A stretch of DNA of 14,329 bases from CAG-877 sp963660495 (GCA_963660495.1 CAVKYO010000014.1:1-14329); one strand, 5' to 3'; positions 1-7,171 are shown, counted from the first letter of the stretch. Notes: generated by a model not told the origin, from the sequence alone. A program made the numbers and translations.

Positions 1-63
1 ACTAGATTTTATCTAGGCTTTAGAAGATTTATGATTAAAAACTGTCAAACTCGGGGGTTTTGA
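1..63 (+). CDS. C-terminal tail of a truncated gene (unknown product)
   Basis: The frame is open from the window edge to a TGA at 61-63 and encodes 20 residues, TRFYLGFRRFMIKNCQTRGF. Its only support is that it is open to the edge and is followed 32 nt later by a strong rho-independent terminator, which implies a gene ending just upstream. The CGG-GGG codon pair is unusual in this AT-rich window. The product cannot be recognised from so short a tail, and it may be a chance open frame. Confidence 0.35.
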   Translation, partial: TRFYLGFRRFMIKNCQTRGF

Positions 64-95
64 TACAATTATGAACTTTATTTTTAACGAAGTTG

Positions 96-147
96 AAAAA
101 GCAATAAAGGATTAGTAATTTAAGAGTTCCTTTTTTGCTTTTTTTTT
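96..147 (+). terminator. rho-independent terminator of the upstream gene
   Basis: A 16-nt left arm (96-111) pairs with 128-143 with one mismatch around a 16-nt loop. The right arm is itself T-rich and runs into further Ts. It separates the truncated upstream gene from the promoter that follows directly at 147-155. Confidence 0.7.
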
Positions 148-155
148 GCTATAAT
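147..155 (+). promoter_or_regulatory. extended -10 promoter for the three-gene unknown operon
   Basis: TGCTATAAT is a perfect -10 with the extended TGn element. No good -35 is visible 17 bp upstream (TTCCTT at 127-132). It lies immediately after the terminator and about 40 nt before the first gene's ATG at 197, with GGAG at 184-187. Confidence 0.6.
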
Positions 156-196
156 AGGTTTAGAATAAGAAAGTAGCCGGGTTGGAGATGATTTAG

Positions 197-1066
197 ATGG
201 ATAATTATAATGATGTTTTACGTCGTGTTTTAAATCAAATTTCTGTAGAACTTACTACTTTACAAATGGATTTAAATAAGATTAATTTATCAAAAGACTT
301 TATACAGTATAAGACTGATATTTTACGTTTAGCTGATTCTTCAGTTAATTTACTGGCTAATTATTATATGGAGTCTACTGGTGAGAAGAAGGATAGCTTT
401 TCTTGGTTATTAGAAAAGTCTATTCCAGATATAAACTTTCGTTTACAAGTTAAAGAACAATTAAAAAATATGTATTATCTTAATAAAAATAAATTAAATA
501 AAACCTCACAGTATTTTGAAGCTAAGAAATGTGTAGTTGATTTTATTTTAATACTTAAGGATTTTAAATTAGAAGATGATAATGAAAAAGAAGAAAAAAG
601 GATTTTAAAACGTATAAGTGATCTTAAAAAGATGCAACGGTATTTTTCTACAGATAGTAGTAAGATATATATAAAAAATATTGATAGATTTAAAGATTTA
701 GTTATGTCTTTAAATATAACAGATACTGATAAGACTAAGGCTTTTGAATTGATACTTCTTAATGAGATTAATTTTTTTAATAAAAGTTTAAAAGAGATTA
801 GGATTAAACAAAATAGTCATAAATTAAAAGTTAAGAAGTCAGTATATAATAATTTGATTAATAATTTATCTTCTTTTGATTTTATTAATAATTGTTTAAT
901 TAAAGCGGGACTTAAAGGTCTTGTAAAGATAGATTTGTTAGAAGATACTAACGCAACACGAGAAAGAGAATATCGTAGTATTATTGATATGCTTAAGAAT
1001 AATCCGGATATGAATCCTGAGATGGCTTTTAGAGACTTTTATAAAAAATGGGATAATGAAGAATAA
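197..1066 (+). CDS. hypothetical soluble protein, 289 aa
   Basis: I do not recognise this protein. It is lysine-, asparagine- and leucine-rich, looks mainly alpha-helical, and has no signal peptide or membrane segment, so it is probably cytosolic. The middle (about residues 125-145) is a highly charged helix. The last 35 residues, with several acidic and aromatic positions, look like a separate short helical region. The ATG at 197 is preceded by GGAG at 184-187 with a 9-nt gap, and an earlier ATG at 188 is out of frame and stops at once. It is the first gene of an apparent operon with the next two genes, 15 nt before the second. Function is unknown; co-transcription with proteins carrying mTERF-like repeats is the only clue. 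Confidence 0.75.
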   Translation: MDNYNDVLRRVLNQISVELTTLQMDLNKINLSKDFIQYKTDILRLADSSVNLLANYYMESTGEKKDSFSWLLEKSIPDINFRLQVKEQLKNMYYLNKNKLNKTSQYFEAKKCVVDFILILKDFKLEDDNEKEEKRILKRISDLKKMQRYFSTDSSKIYIKNIDRFKDLVMSLNITDTDKTKAFELILLNEINFFNKSLKEIRIKQNSHKLKVKKSVYNNLINNLSSFDFINNCLIKAGLKGLVKIDLLEDTNATREREYRSIIDMLKNNPDMNPEMAFRDFYKKWDNEE

Positions 1067-1081
1067 AATGGAGTGATATTT

Positions 1082-2890
1082 ATGTTGGAGACAGTTAATG
1101 GCTGCGACAATTTAATACATTTACTTAAGAAAAGTATTAGTGAAAAGAAAGCAATAATTCATAGATATTATCAATATAAAGATGATACCTTAGAAGAAAA
1201 ACAAGAATTAGAAAAGTTGATGTTTGCTAGTAGTTATAATATTTCTACTGTTCCTTTAGATACTATAAATGATATTATAGATTTATTTTCTATTTCTAGT
1301 AGTGAAAAAGAAGAATTTAAAAAAAATATATCAACAATAATGACTATACTTAAACTTAATAATGTTTCAGGTACTACTTTAGTTCTTGATGATAGTCAAA
1401 TAAATGTATTAAATAAATTTGCTAATTATTTACACGAATATATTACTTCTAGAAGAGACTATGCTACTTATGAAAACATAGATATTGAAAAGATACGTTC
1501 TTTAAATGATAAGTATAAGTCTTTAGCGACAATACTTAATAATCCTAAAAATAAAAAGTTTGTTTCAGATATTTCTACTTTAAATATATTATTTGATGAA
1601 AATAATGTAAGTAGTGATGAAAGACGTGATATTTTACTTTCAATTATTAAATATAATAAGAGTTTATTTAATTATAAGAAAACAGAAGATGAGTCTTCTA
1701 TTACTAAATATGGGGATTTAGATATTGATAAAGTTAGAGTTATATTTAAAAAATATGATTATGATTTTGATTTTTTTTCTGAAAGTTTTAGAAGTAAAGT
1801 ACTAGGAAATGGAACATTTAGTAGAATTAGAGAAGTATTAGATACTCTTTCTAAATATAAATTTCCTAAAATATTAGATGAATATACTTTAATGTCTTTA
1901 GTTTTAGCAAGTGATAAGGAAACTATAAGTAAATGTGTTAGATTAGCTATTAGTAATAAATTAAAAGTAGAAGAATTATTAAAAATACCAGGAGTATTAA
2001 TTAAAAGAGAAAACGGTACTATTTTAAGTAAGAGATATAATAAATTTAGGATAGTTGATTATGACACTGATAATTATAAAGATGAAGTTTATATAGTTGG
2101 ATCTTTTAAAGAGTTTGAAAAGAATATTTATAGTCTTTCAAAATATGGTTTATCTATAAAGAATGTTTATAATAGATGTCCTTTAGTATTAGTTATTCCT
2201 AATGAAATACTAAGTGAAAACTTAGAGACTTTTTTAGAGTATGGATTTACATTTAAAGATAGAAGTAATAATTTATTTGATAAAGCAATGCCAGCATTAC
2301 TTTGTAATAACTTAGCTCAAATAATTGATCAGTTTATTGAAATACATCCATATGGTATTAATTATTTAAGACAAAATTTAGGCTGTATTAAGACTGTTTC
2401 AACTTGCTTTGATACGATGTTTTATAAAATATATTATTCTATAATGAAGAATGGTATTAATGAGGCTTTTATAACAGTAATTAGTAATAATAAGAGTTTC
2501 TTATGTTTGAAAAATTTGAATGATGAAGAATATTTAAATATTAATGAAAATAATAAAGTAGAAGTTACTAATACTATTATTCCAGAATTTATAGAGAAAG
2601 ATAAATATATGGAGATAATTAAGGATGCGGACTTAAGTATTGATACTTTGATATTTGATAATGAGTTTATTCAAAATATTAATATTTATTCTGATAAAGA
2701 AGAACCTTTAATATATAATTTTGATGGAATAAGAATTTCTAAGATAAAGGTTTTAAGAATATTTAATGCTTTACTTAAGAACAATGTTTTAGCTGATATA
2801 GATAGTTTTATGTTTTCTATTACTTATAATACGATTATTAATCAGAATGATTATAATAAGTTAGTTGGTATTATTAAGAAGGTGATTTAG
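1082..2890 (+). CDS. large helical-repeat protein with mTERF-like motifs (function unknown)
   Basis: A 602-aa soluble protein with no signal peptide or membrane segment. The start is placed at the ATG at 1082, because GGAG at 1070-1073 is 8 nt upstream; the GTG at 1073 overlaps that Shine-Dalgarno sequence and is unlikely to be used. Residues about 246-310 and 345-390 form units in which a helix ending in 'LSKYKF' or 'LSKYGL' is followed by a second helix and a proline step ('IPGVL', 'CPLVL'). The second unit closes with 'NLETFLEYGF'. This pattern resembles the two-helix mTERF repeat of nucleic-acid-binding solenoids. A less regular copy may lie at about 165-195. The resemblance was judged by eye, so family assignment is tentative. 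The gene abuts the next gene directly and probably works with it. Confidence 0.75.
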   Translation: MLETVNGCDNLIHLLKKSISEKKAIIHRYYQYKDDTLEEKQELEKLMFASSYNISTVPLDTINDIIDLFSISSSEKEEFKKNISTIMTILKLNNVSGTTLVLDDSQINVLNKFANYLHEYITSRRDYATYENIDIEKIRSLNDKYKSLATILNNPKNKKFVSDISTLNILFDENNVSSDERRDILLSIIKYNKSLFNYKKTEDESSITKYGDLDIDKVRVIFKKYDYDFDFFSESFRSKVLGNGTFSRIREVLDTLSKYKFPKILDEYTLMSLVLASDKETISKCVRLAISNKLKVEELLKIPGVLIKRENGTILSKRYNKFRIVDYDTDNYKDEVYIVGSFKEFEKNIYSLSKYGLSIKNVYNRCPLVLVIPNEILSENLETFLEYGFTFKDRSNNLFDKAMPALLCNNLAQIIDQFIEIHPYGINYLRQNLGCIKTVSTCFDTMFYKIYYSIMKNGINEAFITVISNNKSFLCLKNLNDEEYLNINENNKVEVTNTIIPEFIEKDKYMEIIKDADLSIDTLIFDNEFIQNINIYSDKEEPLIYNFDGIRISKIKVLRIFNALLKNNVLADIDSFMFSITYNTIINQNDYNKLVGIIKKVI

Positions 2891-3199
2891 ATGCAGTTTT
2901 TAATAGATAAAGGGTTTAAGACTGATGTTATTGGCGATATAGAGGAGGAGAATGAACCTTCTTTAGTATTTGCTCTTTTATGTAATAAGGATAATGTTGG
3001 TAAAATTATTGAGTATTTTAGAACAATTGGAATAGAAAAGATAGAGGAGTTACTTATAAATAAAATAGAAATATTTTTAGTTGACTATGATAGTTTATTA
3101 ATTAGTTTTGACAATTATGATATTCCTACACTGGTACAATTAATTAATGAAGATATTAATATGATTAATATAGTTAAAATAAAAAGTCCTATAGAATAA
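2891..3199 (+). CDS. small protein with one mTERF-like helical repeat
   Basis: A 102-aa soluble protein. Its ATG follows the stop of the preceding gene with no gap, and AAGAAGGTGA at 2875-2884 serves as ribosome binding site, so the two are probably translationally coupled. Residues about 34-75 ('KIIEYFRTIGIEKIEELL', then 'FLVDYDSLL') resemble one helix-turn-helix unit of the repeats in the upstream 602-aa protein. It could be a detached C-terminal part of that protein or a partner of the same fold. Its stop codon sits in the loop of the following terminator. No function is recognised. Confidence 0.7.
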   Translation: MQFLIDKGFKTDVIGDIEEENEPSLVFALLCNKDNVGKIIEYFRTIGIEKIEELLINKIEIFLVDYDSLLISFDNYDIPTLVQLINEDINMINIVKIKSPIE

Positions 3200-3214
3200 T
3201 CTATAAGACTTTTT
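3181..3214. terminator. bidirectional terminator between convergent genes
   Basis: A 15-nt arm (3181-3195) pairs with 3200-3214 with a single C/A mismatch around a 4-nt loop. The arms begin with AAAAAGTC and end with GACTTTTT, giving a T-tract in both directions. It contains the stop codon of the plus-strand gene and abuts the stop of the minus-strand lipoprotein gene. Confidence 0.8.
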
Positions 3215-4090
3215 TTATTGATATAATTCTTGTTTTAATAATTCTAAGTTTTCTGTAATTATTTGTTCATAATCTTTCTTTTCTGATCTTTCAGTATCGG
3301 AGATATTGTCTAACTTATGAAGTTGTTGGTTTTTAATATCTTTATAATCTTCTAATATTTTTTTAGCGTTATCTGATAACGTATCATTTTTAAATGAGAA
3401 GATATAATTTATTTCTTTATTTTCGATTAATTCTACAACATCACTTATTGTTTTATCTGTAGCATCTCCATCAATACAGTAGACAGTTAAGCCAAATTTT
3501 TCAAGGTATTTAAGAGCTGAATTATCAACAACAATAAATTTATTAGTTGTATTTTCAACAGATATACGATAGTTAGCATCTAACTCAGAAAGGGTAATTT
3601 TTAATTTTTCATATTCTTCATCAATATCATCTATTAAGTATTTACTTGTTGCATATTCTTCAAGACCAATGCGAATATTTTGGGCCATCATTAGTAAAGA
3701 TGAAGGATTAAGCCATAACTCTTCTGGAGAATAGTCTGTTTCTAGAACATCAGAACTATCAATTATTTTTAAATCCGGATTTAGACTTAATAAGTCAACA
3801 GCCATGTCTCTTTCTTTTTCTATTAGACCATTGTATATAAATAAATCAGATTTACTATAAGTTTCTTTTTGTTTTTTACTTACTTTATATTTTGATATAT
3901 CAATACCATCTGGATAAATAGAAGTAATAGTTGCATGTTCACCATATAATTCTTTAGTTATATATTCGTTGGCATAATTAGTAACATATATATCAATATT
4001 ATCCATATTATCATCAGTACAACCTGATGTTGTGAATGTTATAAAAATAGTAATTATTAGTAATAGACTGTATTTTAGGGCTTTTTTCAT
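3215..4090 (-). CDS. ZnuA/PsaA-like substrate-binding lipoprotein with degenerate metal site
   Basis: A 291-aa protein with an N-terminal lipoprotein signal: KK, a hydrophobic stretch (residues 8-20), and a TSGC lipobox with the lipidated Cys at 24. The body follows the metal ABC-transporter binding-protein family (cluster A-I): 'SKSDLFIYNGL' near 79-89, 'LWLNP' at 125-129, a long linking helix, 'FIVVDNSALKYL' at 185-196, and a C-terminal 'LDNIS' at 260-264. The positions that normally supply histidine ligands are Ser66 (for the His of the PHDYE-type motif) and Glu124 (for the His of HVWLDP). The third and fourth ligand positions are acidic (Asp189, Asp261). Only two histidines occur in the whole protein. 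It would be anchored to the outer membrane face. No permease or ATPase gene is adjacent. It is translationally coupled to yidD upstream. Family call is fairly sure; zinc or manganese transport is not. Confidence 0.8.
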   Translation of the reverse strand: MKKALKYSLLLIITIFITFTTSGCTDDNMDNIDIYVTNYANEYITKELYGEHATITSIYPDGIDISKYKVSKKQKETYSKSDLFIYNGLIEKERDMAVDLLSLNPDLKIIDSSDVLETDYSPEELWLNPSSLLMMAQNIRIGLEEYATSKYLIDDIDEEYEKLKITLSELDANYRISVENTTNKFIVVDNSALKYLEKFGLTVYCIDGDATDKTISDVVELIENKEINYIFSFKNDTLSDNAKKILEDYKDIKNQQLHKLDNISDTERSEKKDYEQIITENLELLKQELYQ

Positions 4091-4311
4091 TATTTTTTCT
4101 CCTTATCCGGTACTGGATCATATCCTGGTTTTGTAAATGGATTACATCTAATAATTCTTTTTATTGTTAGAATGCTTCCTTTAAATGAACCATGTTTTTC
4201 AATAGCTTCAATTCCATAATTAGAACATGTTGGAGTAAAGCGACATGATAAATGAGAAGATATAGGTATTTTTTGATAAAGCTTTATCAGTGAAATTAAT
4301 ATCTTTTTCAT
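4090..4311 (-). CDS. yidD: membrane protein insertion efficiency factor YidD
   Basis: A 73-aa protein of the YidD family, which helps YidC-dependent insertion of membrane proteins at the inner face of the membrane. The family signature is clear: 'CRFTPTCSNYGIEAI' with its paired cysteines, then 'HGSFKGSILTIKRIIRCNPF' and a closing 'GYDPVP'. The N-terminal stretch is a short amphipathic, hydrophobic helix, as usual for this family. Length matches the family norm of about 70-85 residues. Its stop codon overlaps the next gene's ATG in a TAATG junction, with GGAG upstream, so the lipoprotein gene is probably translated by coupling. It is transcribed divergently from rnc. It is not next to rnpA or yidC here, unlike in many bacteria. 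Confidence 0.95.
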   Translation of the reverse strand: MKKILISLIKLYQKIPISSHLSCRFTPTCSNYGIEAIEKHGSFKGSILTIKRIIRCNPFTKPGYDPVPDKEKK

Positions 4312-4347
4312 ACTTTTCCAGTTCCTTTTTAATTATCTTGTATCTCA

Positions 4348-4376
4348 ATTTTACTATAATTACTAAAAAAAGGCAA
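4348..4376 (-). promoter_or_regulatory. promoter for yidD and the lipoprotein gene
   Basis: On the minus strand, TTGCCT (4371-4376) and TAAAAT (4348-4353) are separated by exactly 17 bp. The yidD ATG lies about 37 nt downstream of the -10, with AAGGAACT or GGAAAAG before it. Confidence 0.6.
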
Positions 4377-4403
4377 TTATAAGTATACTAATTTGATTTA
4401 TTT

Positions 4404-4412
4404 TGATATACT
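4404..4412 (+). promoter_or_regulatory. extended -10 promoter for rnc
   Basis: TGATATACT is an extended -10 with no recognisable -35. The expected transcription start (about 4419) leaves a leader of about 11 nt that just includes the GGTGAAG ribosome binding site (4420-4426) of the ATG at 4430. This argues against in-frame starts at 4403 or 4418. Confidence 0.5.
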
Positions 4413-4429
4413 TATCTATGGTGAAGATT

Positions 4430-5095
4430 ATGAATGAATTATTTGAAAAACTTAATATTAAGCCTAATGATATTAAACTTTATAATACAGCTTTTTTACA
4501 TAGTAGTTACGCTAATGAACATAGAGCTAAAGCTGATTATGAAAGATTAGAATTTTTAGGAGATTCAGTAGTAGACTTAGTTATTGCTGATTATTTGTAT
4601 TCATGTAAAAGTGAAAGTGAAGGAGAAATGACTAAGGTTAGGGCTAGCTATGTTTGTGAAAATGCTTTGTATGAATATGCTACTAATTTAGGACTTAATA
4701 AGTACATTAAAGTTGGTCATGGAGAAGAAAAAGAAGGAGGTAAATATAAAAAAGCTATAGTTGCGGATATATTTGAAGCTTTAATGGGCGCAATATATAT
4801 TGATTTAGGATATGCTACAGCGAGAAGAACTGTTTTAAATATAATGGTTCCTTATATTGAAAATCCGGATATTACATTCTTTAGTGATTATAAAAGTGCT
4901 TTACAAGAGTATGTTCAAACTGAACAAAAAAGTCTTGTTTATGAATTAGTAGAAGAATTAGGACCAGCACATGATAGAACATTTAAAGTTGATGTTAAAA
5001 TTGATAATATTGTTTATGGTACTGGTATTGGTAGTTCTAAAAAAGAAGCAGAACAAGATGCCGCTAAAAAGGCACTTAATAAATTAGCTATTTAG
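4430..5095 (+). CDS. rnc: ribonuclease III
   Basis: A 221-aa double-strand-specific endoribonuclease for rRNA and mRNA processing. The catalytic domain carries the family signature 'ERLEFLGDSVVDL' at residues 38-50, with Glu38, Glu41 and Asp45 at the same positions as in the E. coli enzyme. Asp113 and Glu116 lie in 'VADIFEALMGAIYID' and complete the Mg2+ site. A double-stranded RNA-binding domain follows at about 150-219 ('DYKSALQEYVQ', then 'GIGSSKKEAEQDAAKKAL'). The ATG at 4430 has GGTGAAG a few nucleotides upstream; the longer in-frame start at TTG 4403 falls inside the promoter. The gene is intact and of normal length. The RNase J-family gene downstream makes this a two-gene RNA-processing cluster. 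The common Bacillota neighbours acpP and smc are absent. Confidence 0.97.
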   Translation: MNELFEKLNIKPNDIKLYNTAFLHSSYANEHRAKADYERLEFLGDSVVDLVIADYLYSCKSESEGEMTKVRASYVCENALYEYATNLGLNKYIKVGHGEEKEGGKYKKAIVADIFEALMGAIYIDLGYATARRTVLNIMVPYIENPDITFFSDYKSALQEYVQTEQKSLVYELVEELGPAHDRTFKVDVKIDNIVYGTGIGSSKKEAEQDAAKKALNKLAI

Positions 5096-5121
5096 TTTTA
5101 AGTTTGGTAAATAGAGTTTTT
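5088..5121 (+). terminator. weak possible terminator after rnc
   Basis: CTATTTA (5088-5094) pairs with TAAATAG (5108-5114) around a 13-nt loop, followed by AG and TTTTTATTT. The 7-bp, AU-only-rich stem is weak, so read-through into the RNase J gene is plausible. Confidence 0.35.
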
Positions 5122-5123
5122 AT

Positions 5124-5152
5124 TTGAAATTTTTGACATTTAATGATATAAT
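5124..5152 (+). promoter_or_regulatory. strong promoter for the RNase J-family gene
   Basis: TTGAAA (5124-5129), a 17-bp spacer and TATAAT (5147-5152) with an extended TGn element (5144-5146). A second overlapping pair, TTGACA (5133-5138) and TATGCA (5156-5161), also has a 17-bp spacer and could be an alternative start. Confidence 0.75.
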
Positions 5153-5186
5153 GGCTATGCATTTTAGGAGACGCCTTTATATCATT
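5142..5186. repeat. 14-bp inverted repeat over the RNase J promoter and leader
   Basis: The arm at 5142-5155 (AATGATATAATGGC) matches the reverse complement of 5173-5186 at 13 of 14 positions, with a 17-nt loop. It covers the -10 and the expected transcription start. It could be an operator in DNA. In an rnc read-through transcript it would be a hairpin. Confidence 0.6.
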
Positions 5187-5210
5187 TATTAATTATGAGA
5201 GGAGAAAATA

Positions 5211-6863
5211 ATGAGTAAAATTAAAATTTTTAGTTTAGGTGGATTAAACGAAAATGGAAAAAATATGTATGTTGTTAAAGTTGACAAAGATATTTTCGTT
5301 TTTGATGCTGGTTTAAAATATGATAATGATTTAAATTTAGGAATTGACTATATTATTCCAAGTTTTGATTATTTAATTAAGAATAAGAAAAATGTAAAAG
5401 GTATATTTTTGACGCATGGTCATGAATCTAATATGGGTGCTGTACCAGATATTTTAGCTAAGTTACCGGATATTAATATTTATGGTACTAAGTTAACATT
5501 ATCTATGGTTAAGAATGATATGACTAAGGAAGAAATAGATAGAACTAATTTTAAAGAGATTAGACCGCATTTTAAAATTATGTTTGGTAAAAACGCTATA
5601 TTTCCAATTAGTGTTACACATTCAATACCTGATGCGGTTTGTTATGTGTTATATACTGAGGATGGAGCAATTGTTTATACGGGAGACTTTGTATTTGATT
5701 CAACTGTTCCTAGTATATATAAGACAGACATTGGTAAACTTGCTTATGTTGGAAAACAAGGAGTTTTATGTTTATTAGCTGAGTCTATTTATGCAGATAG
5801 GATAGGTCATACTAGTCCTAATAATAGAGTATCAGGTTTTATTAAGGAAGTTTTTGCTAATAATCCGAATCGTATAATTGCGACTGTTTTTCCAGCTCAT
5901 TTTTATAGAATACAGGAAATATTTAATGAGGTTTTATGTACACATAGAAAAATAGTTATCATGGGTAAAAGTCTACAAGAAAATATTAATAGAGCACTTG
6001 ATATGGGATATTTGACTTTTGATAAAAGTAGAATAGGTACTTTAAGTGACTTAGATAATAAAGATGTTATAGTGTTTATTTCTGATGAGAAAGAAAAACC
6101 TTTTGCTAATTTGGAAAGAGTTATAAAAGGATATGATAAGTATATTAAAATTAAGGATACTGATACTATCTTTATTACTGAACCAAGTTATGCAGGAATT
6201 GAAAAAAGAATGGCTATTATTATGGATGAAATAGCGATGTTAGGTGCTAATGCGATATCTTTATCTAGTAAGAAACATTTATTACATCATGCATCTAGTG
6301 AGGATTTAATGCTTATGATTAATTTAATGAATCCTAAGTATTATTTCCCAGTTAAAGGTGAATATCGTCATCAATACGCTAATGCTGAAATAGCTGAGTC
6401 TTTGGGTATTCCTAAAGAGAATATTATTTTAAAGCAAAATGGTGATGTTTTAGAGTTGGTTGATGGTAAAAATACTAATTCTATAGAGCATGTTGATGTT
6501 GATGAAATATTAATAGATGGTAATAGTCAAGGAGATATTGGAGATTTAGTTTTAAAAGATCGTGAGATGTTAGGTGAAAACGGTATCGTTATAATAAGTT
6601 GTACTTTAGATAAACAAAGTAAAAAAATAATTGCGGGTCCTGAAATGCTTACAAGAGGATTTATTTATGTTAAAGAAAGTCAAGACTTATTAGAAGAGAC
6701 TAAGAAAATATCTAAAGAGACGATTGAAGCTAATATTGATGTAACAGCTAATAGAGTTGATTATTCTAAAATTAAGAATGATGTTAGAGAAGTACTTGGC
6801 AAGTTCTTTTATAAAGAAACTGGTGCTAAACCGATGATTATTACTGTTATTCAAGAAATATAA
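5211..6863 (+). CDS. RNase J-family protein with degenerate active site (RNase J2-like)
   Basis: A 550-aa metallo-beta-lactamase/beta-CASP protein of the RNase J family, normally a 5'-3' exo- and endoribonuclease in the Bacillota RNA degradosome. Length and order fit: 'GGLNENGKNM' near residue 10, 'LTHGHE' at 67-72, 'THSIPD' at 136-141, 'YTGDF' at 156-160, then the beta-CASP region and a C-terminal domain from about 450. The catalytic HxHxDH motif is H69-x-H71-x-S73-N74, so two metal ligands are lost. The late 'PVHGEYR' motif has Lys382 in place of His, and the SGHA-type motif is 'HHASS' near 359-364. This pattern fits RNase J2-type paralogues, which are poor nucleases that partner RNase J1. 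ATG 5211 has AGAGGAG 6 nt upstream. It has its own promoter after rnc. A J1 gene would be expected elsewhere. Confidence 0.9.
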   Translation: MSKIKIFSLGGLNENGKNMYVVKVDKDIFVFDAGLKYDNDLNLGIDYIIPSFDYLIKNKKNVKGIFLTHGHESNMGAVPDILAKLPDINIYGTKLTLSMVKNDMTKEEIDRTNFKEIRPHFKIMFGKNAIFPISVTHSIPDAVCYVLYTEDGAIVYTGDFVFDSTVPSIYKTDIGKLAYVGKQGVLCLLAESIYADRIGHTSPNNRVSGFIKEVFANNPNRIIATVFPAHFYRIQEIFNEVLCTHRKIVIMGKSLQENINRALDMGYLTFDKSRIGTLSDLDNKDVIVFISDEKEKPFANLERVIKGYDKYIKIKDTDTIFITEPSYAGIEKRMAIIMDEIAMLGANAISLSSKKHLLHHASSEDLMLMINLMNPKYYFPVKGEYRHQYANAEIAESLGIPKENIILKQNGDVLELVDGKNTNSIEHVDVDEILIDGNSQGDIGDLVLKDREMLGENGIVIISCTLDKQSKKIIAGPEMLTRGFIYVKESQDLLEETKKISKETIEANIDVTANRVDYSKIKNDVREVLGKFFYKETGAKPMIITVIQEI

Positions 6864-6877
6864 TTATTAAATTATAG

Positions 6878-6910
6878 AGACTAGTACTAGTAAATACTAG
6901 TCTTTTGTTT
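6878..6910 (+). terminator. terminator of the RNase J-family gene
   Basis: A perfect 9-bp stem, AGACTAGTA (6878-6886) with TACTAGTCT (6895-6903), an 8-nt loop and a TTTTGTTTT tail. It also forms the start of the left direct repeat; a near copy ends the ABC cassette at 9926-9953. Confidence 0.85.
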
Positions 6911-6954
6911 TATACTTTTATTATGAAGAATAGTTTAAGAAAAAAGTATTTGTT
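6886..6954 (+). repeat. left copy of ~70-bp direct repeat flanking the ABC cassette
   Basis: These 69 bp are identical to 9928-9996 except for one base (A at 6899, G at 9941). The similarity extends left to 6878 and 9926 if a 6-bp tandem duplication (ACTAGT) in the left copy is allowed. The repeat contains the terminator right arm and the first 11 codons of the cyclo-ligase gene. It then diverges abruptly at 6955 and 9997. Confidence 0.95.
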
Positions 6955-6967
6955 GCACTTATTTTAA
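6923..6967 (+). pseudogene. truncated 5' stump of the 5-formyltetrahydrofolate cyclo-ligase gene
   Basis: ATG at 6923 starts MKNSLRKKYLLHLF and stops at TAA 6965-6967. The first 11 residues are identical to the start of the intact cyclo-ligase at 9965. After the repeat ends, the frame runs into cassette sequence and terminates. It is a relic of the rearrangement rather than a functional gene. Confidence 0.85.
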
Positions 6968-6994
6968 AAAAAGGTATTTATTATTTTGAATTTG

Positions 6995-7003
6995 TGCTAA
7001 AAT
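6995..7003 (+). promoter_or_regulatory. possible extended -10 at the left edge of the cassette
   Basis: TGCTAAAAT is an extended -10-like element with no clear -35. It would start transcription near 7010, before the orphan reading frame and about 220 nt before the first membrane-protein gene. It is the best promoter candidate I see for the cassette. Confidence 0.35.
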
Positions 7004-7009
7004 TAAGGT

Positions 7010-7171
7010 GTGGGAACTTTAGGTGGTGTTGTTGCTTCTATGAGAGGAGGCAAAGTTGCTATTAATTCTAGTGATGGTTCTGCAGAGACAGGAACTTATT
7101 ATTTGAAAGTTGCTAGATATGATTATACCTTGTTGTCTTCAACGGTTGATTTGGTTTGGTATTTTCAGTAG
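7010..7171 (+). pseudogene. orphan 53-codon reading frame, probable gene remnant
   Basis: An open frame from GTG 7010 (the preceding in-frame stop is at 7004-7006) to TAG 7169-7171. Its composition looks protein-like rather than random: glycine- and valine-rich at the start ('GTLGGVVASMRGGKVAI'), then alternating hydrophobic and polar residues suggesting beta strands ('TGTYYLKVARYDYTLL'), ending 'VDLVWYFQ'. It has no signal peptide and no convincing ribosome binding site. It therefore looks like the C-terminal part of a secreted or surface protein whose 5' end was lost at the repeat junction, or a small peptide partner of the adjacent ABC transporter. I do not recognise a family. ATG 7040 is an alternative start giving 43 residues. 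The stretch 7172-7230 holds only AT-rich sequence and the next gene's ribosome binding site. Confidence 0.4.

Noticed and set aside
71..115. A 14-codon ATG frame upstream of the first operon
   Set aside because: It overlaps the left arm of a strong terminator, has no well-placed ribosome binding site, and its length is within chance.
5584..5778. A 64-residue frame inside the RNase J-family gene
   Set aside because: It lies in another frame of a clearly coding gene and has no ribosome binding site or protein features of its own.
6968..7009. Possible integrase or transposase remnant beside the left repeat
   Set aside because: No frame gives recognisable protein in this short AT-rich stretch, and no terminal inverted repeats were found at the cassette ends.
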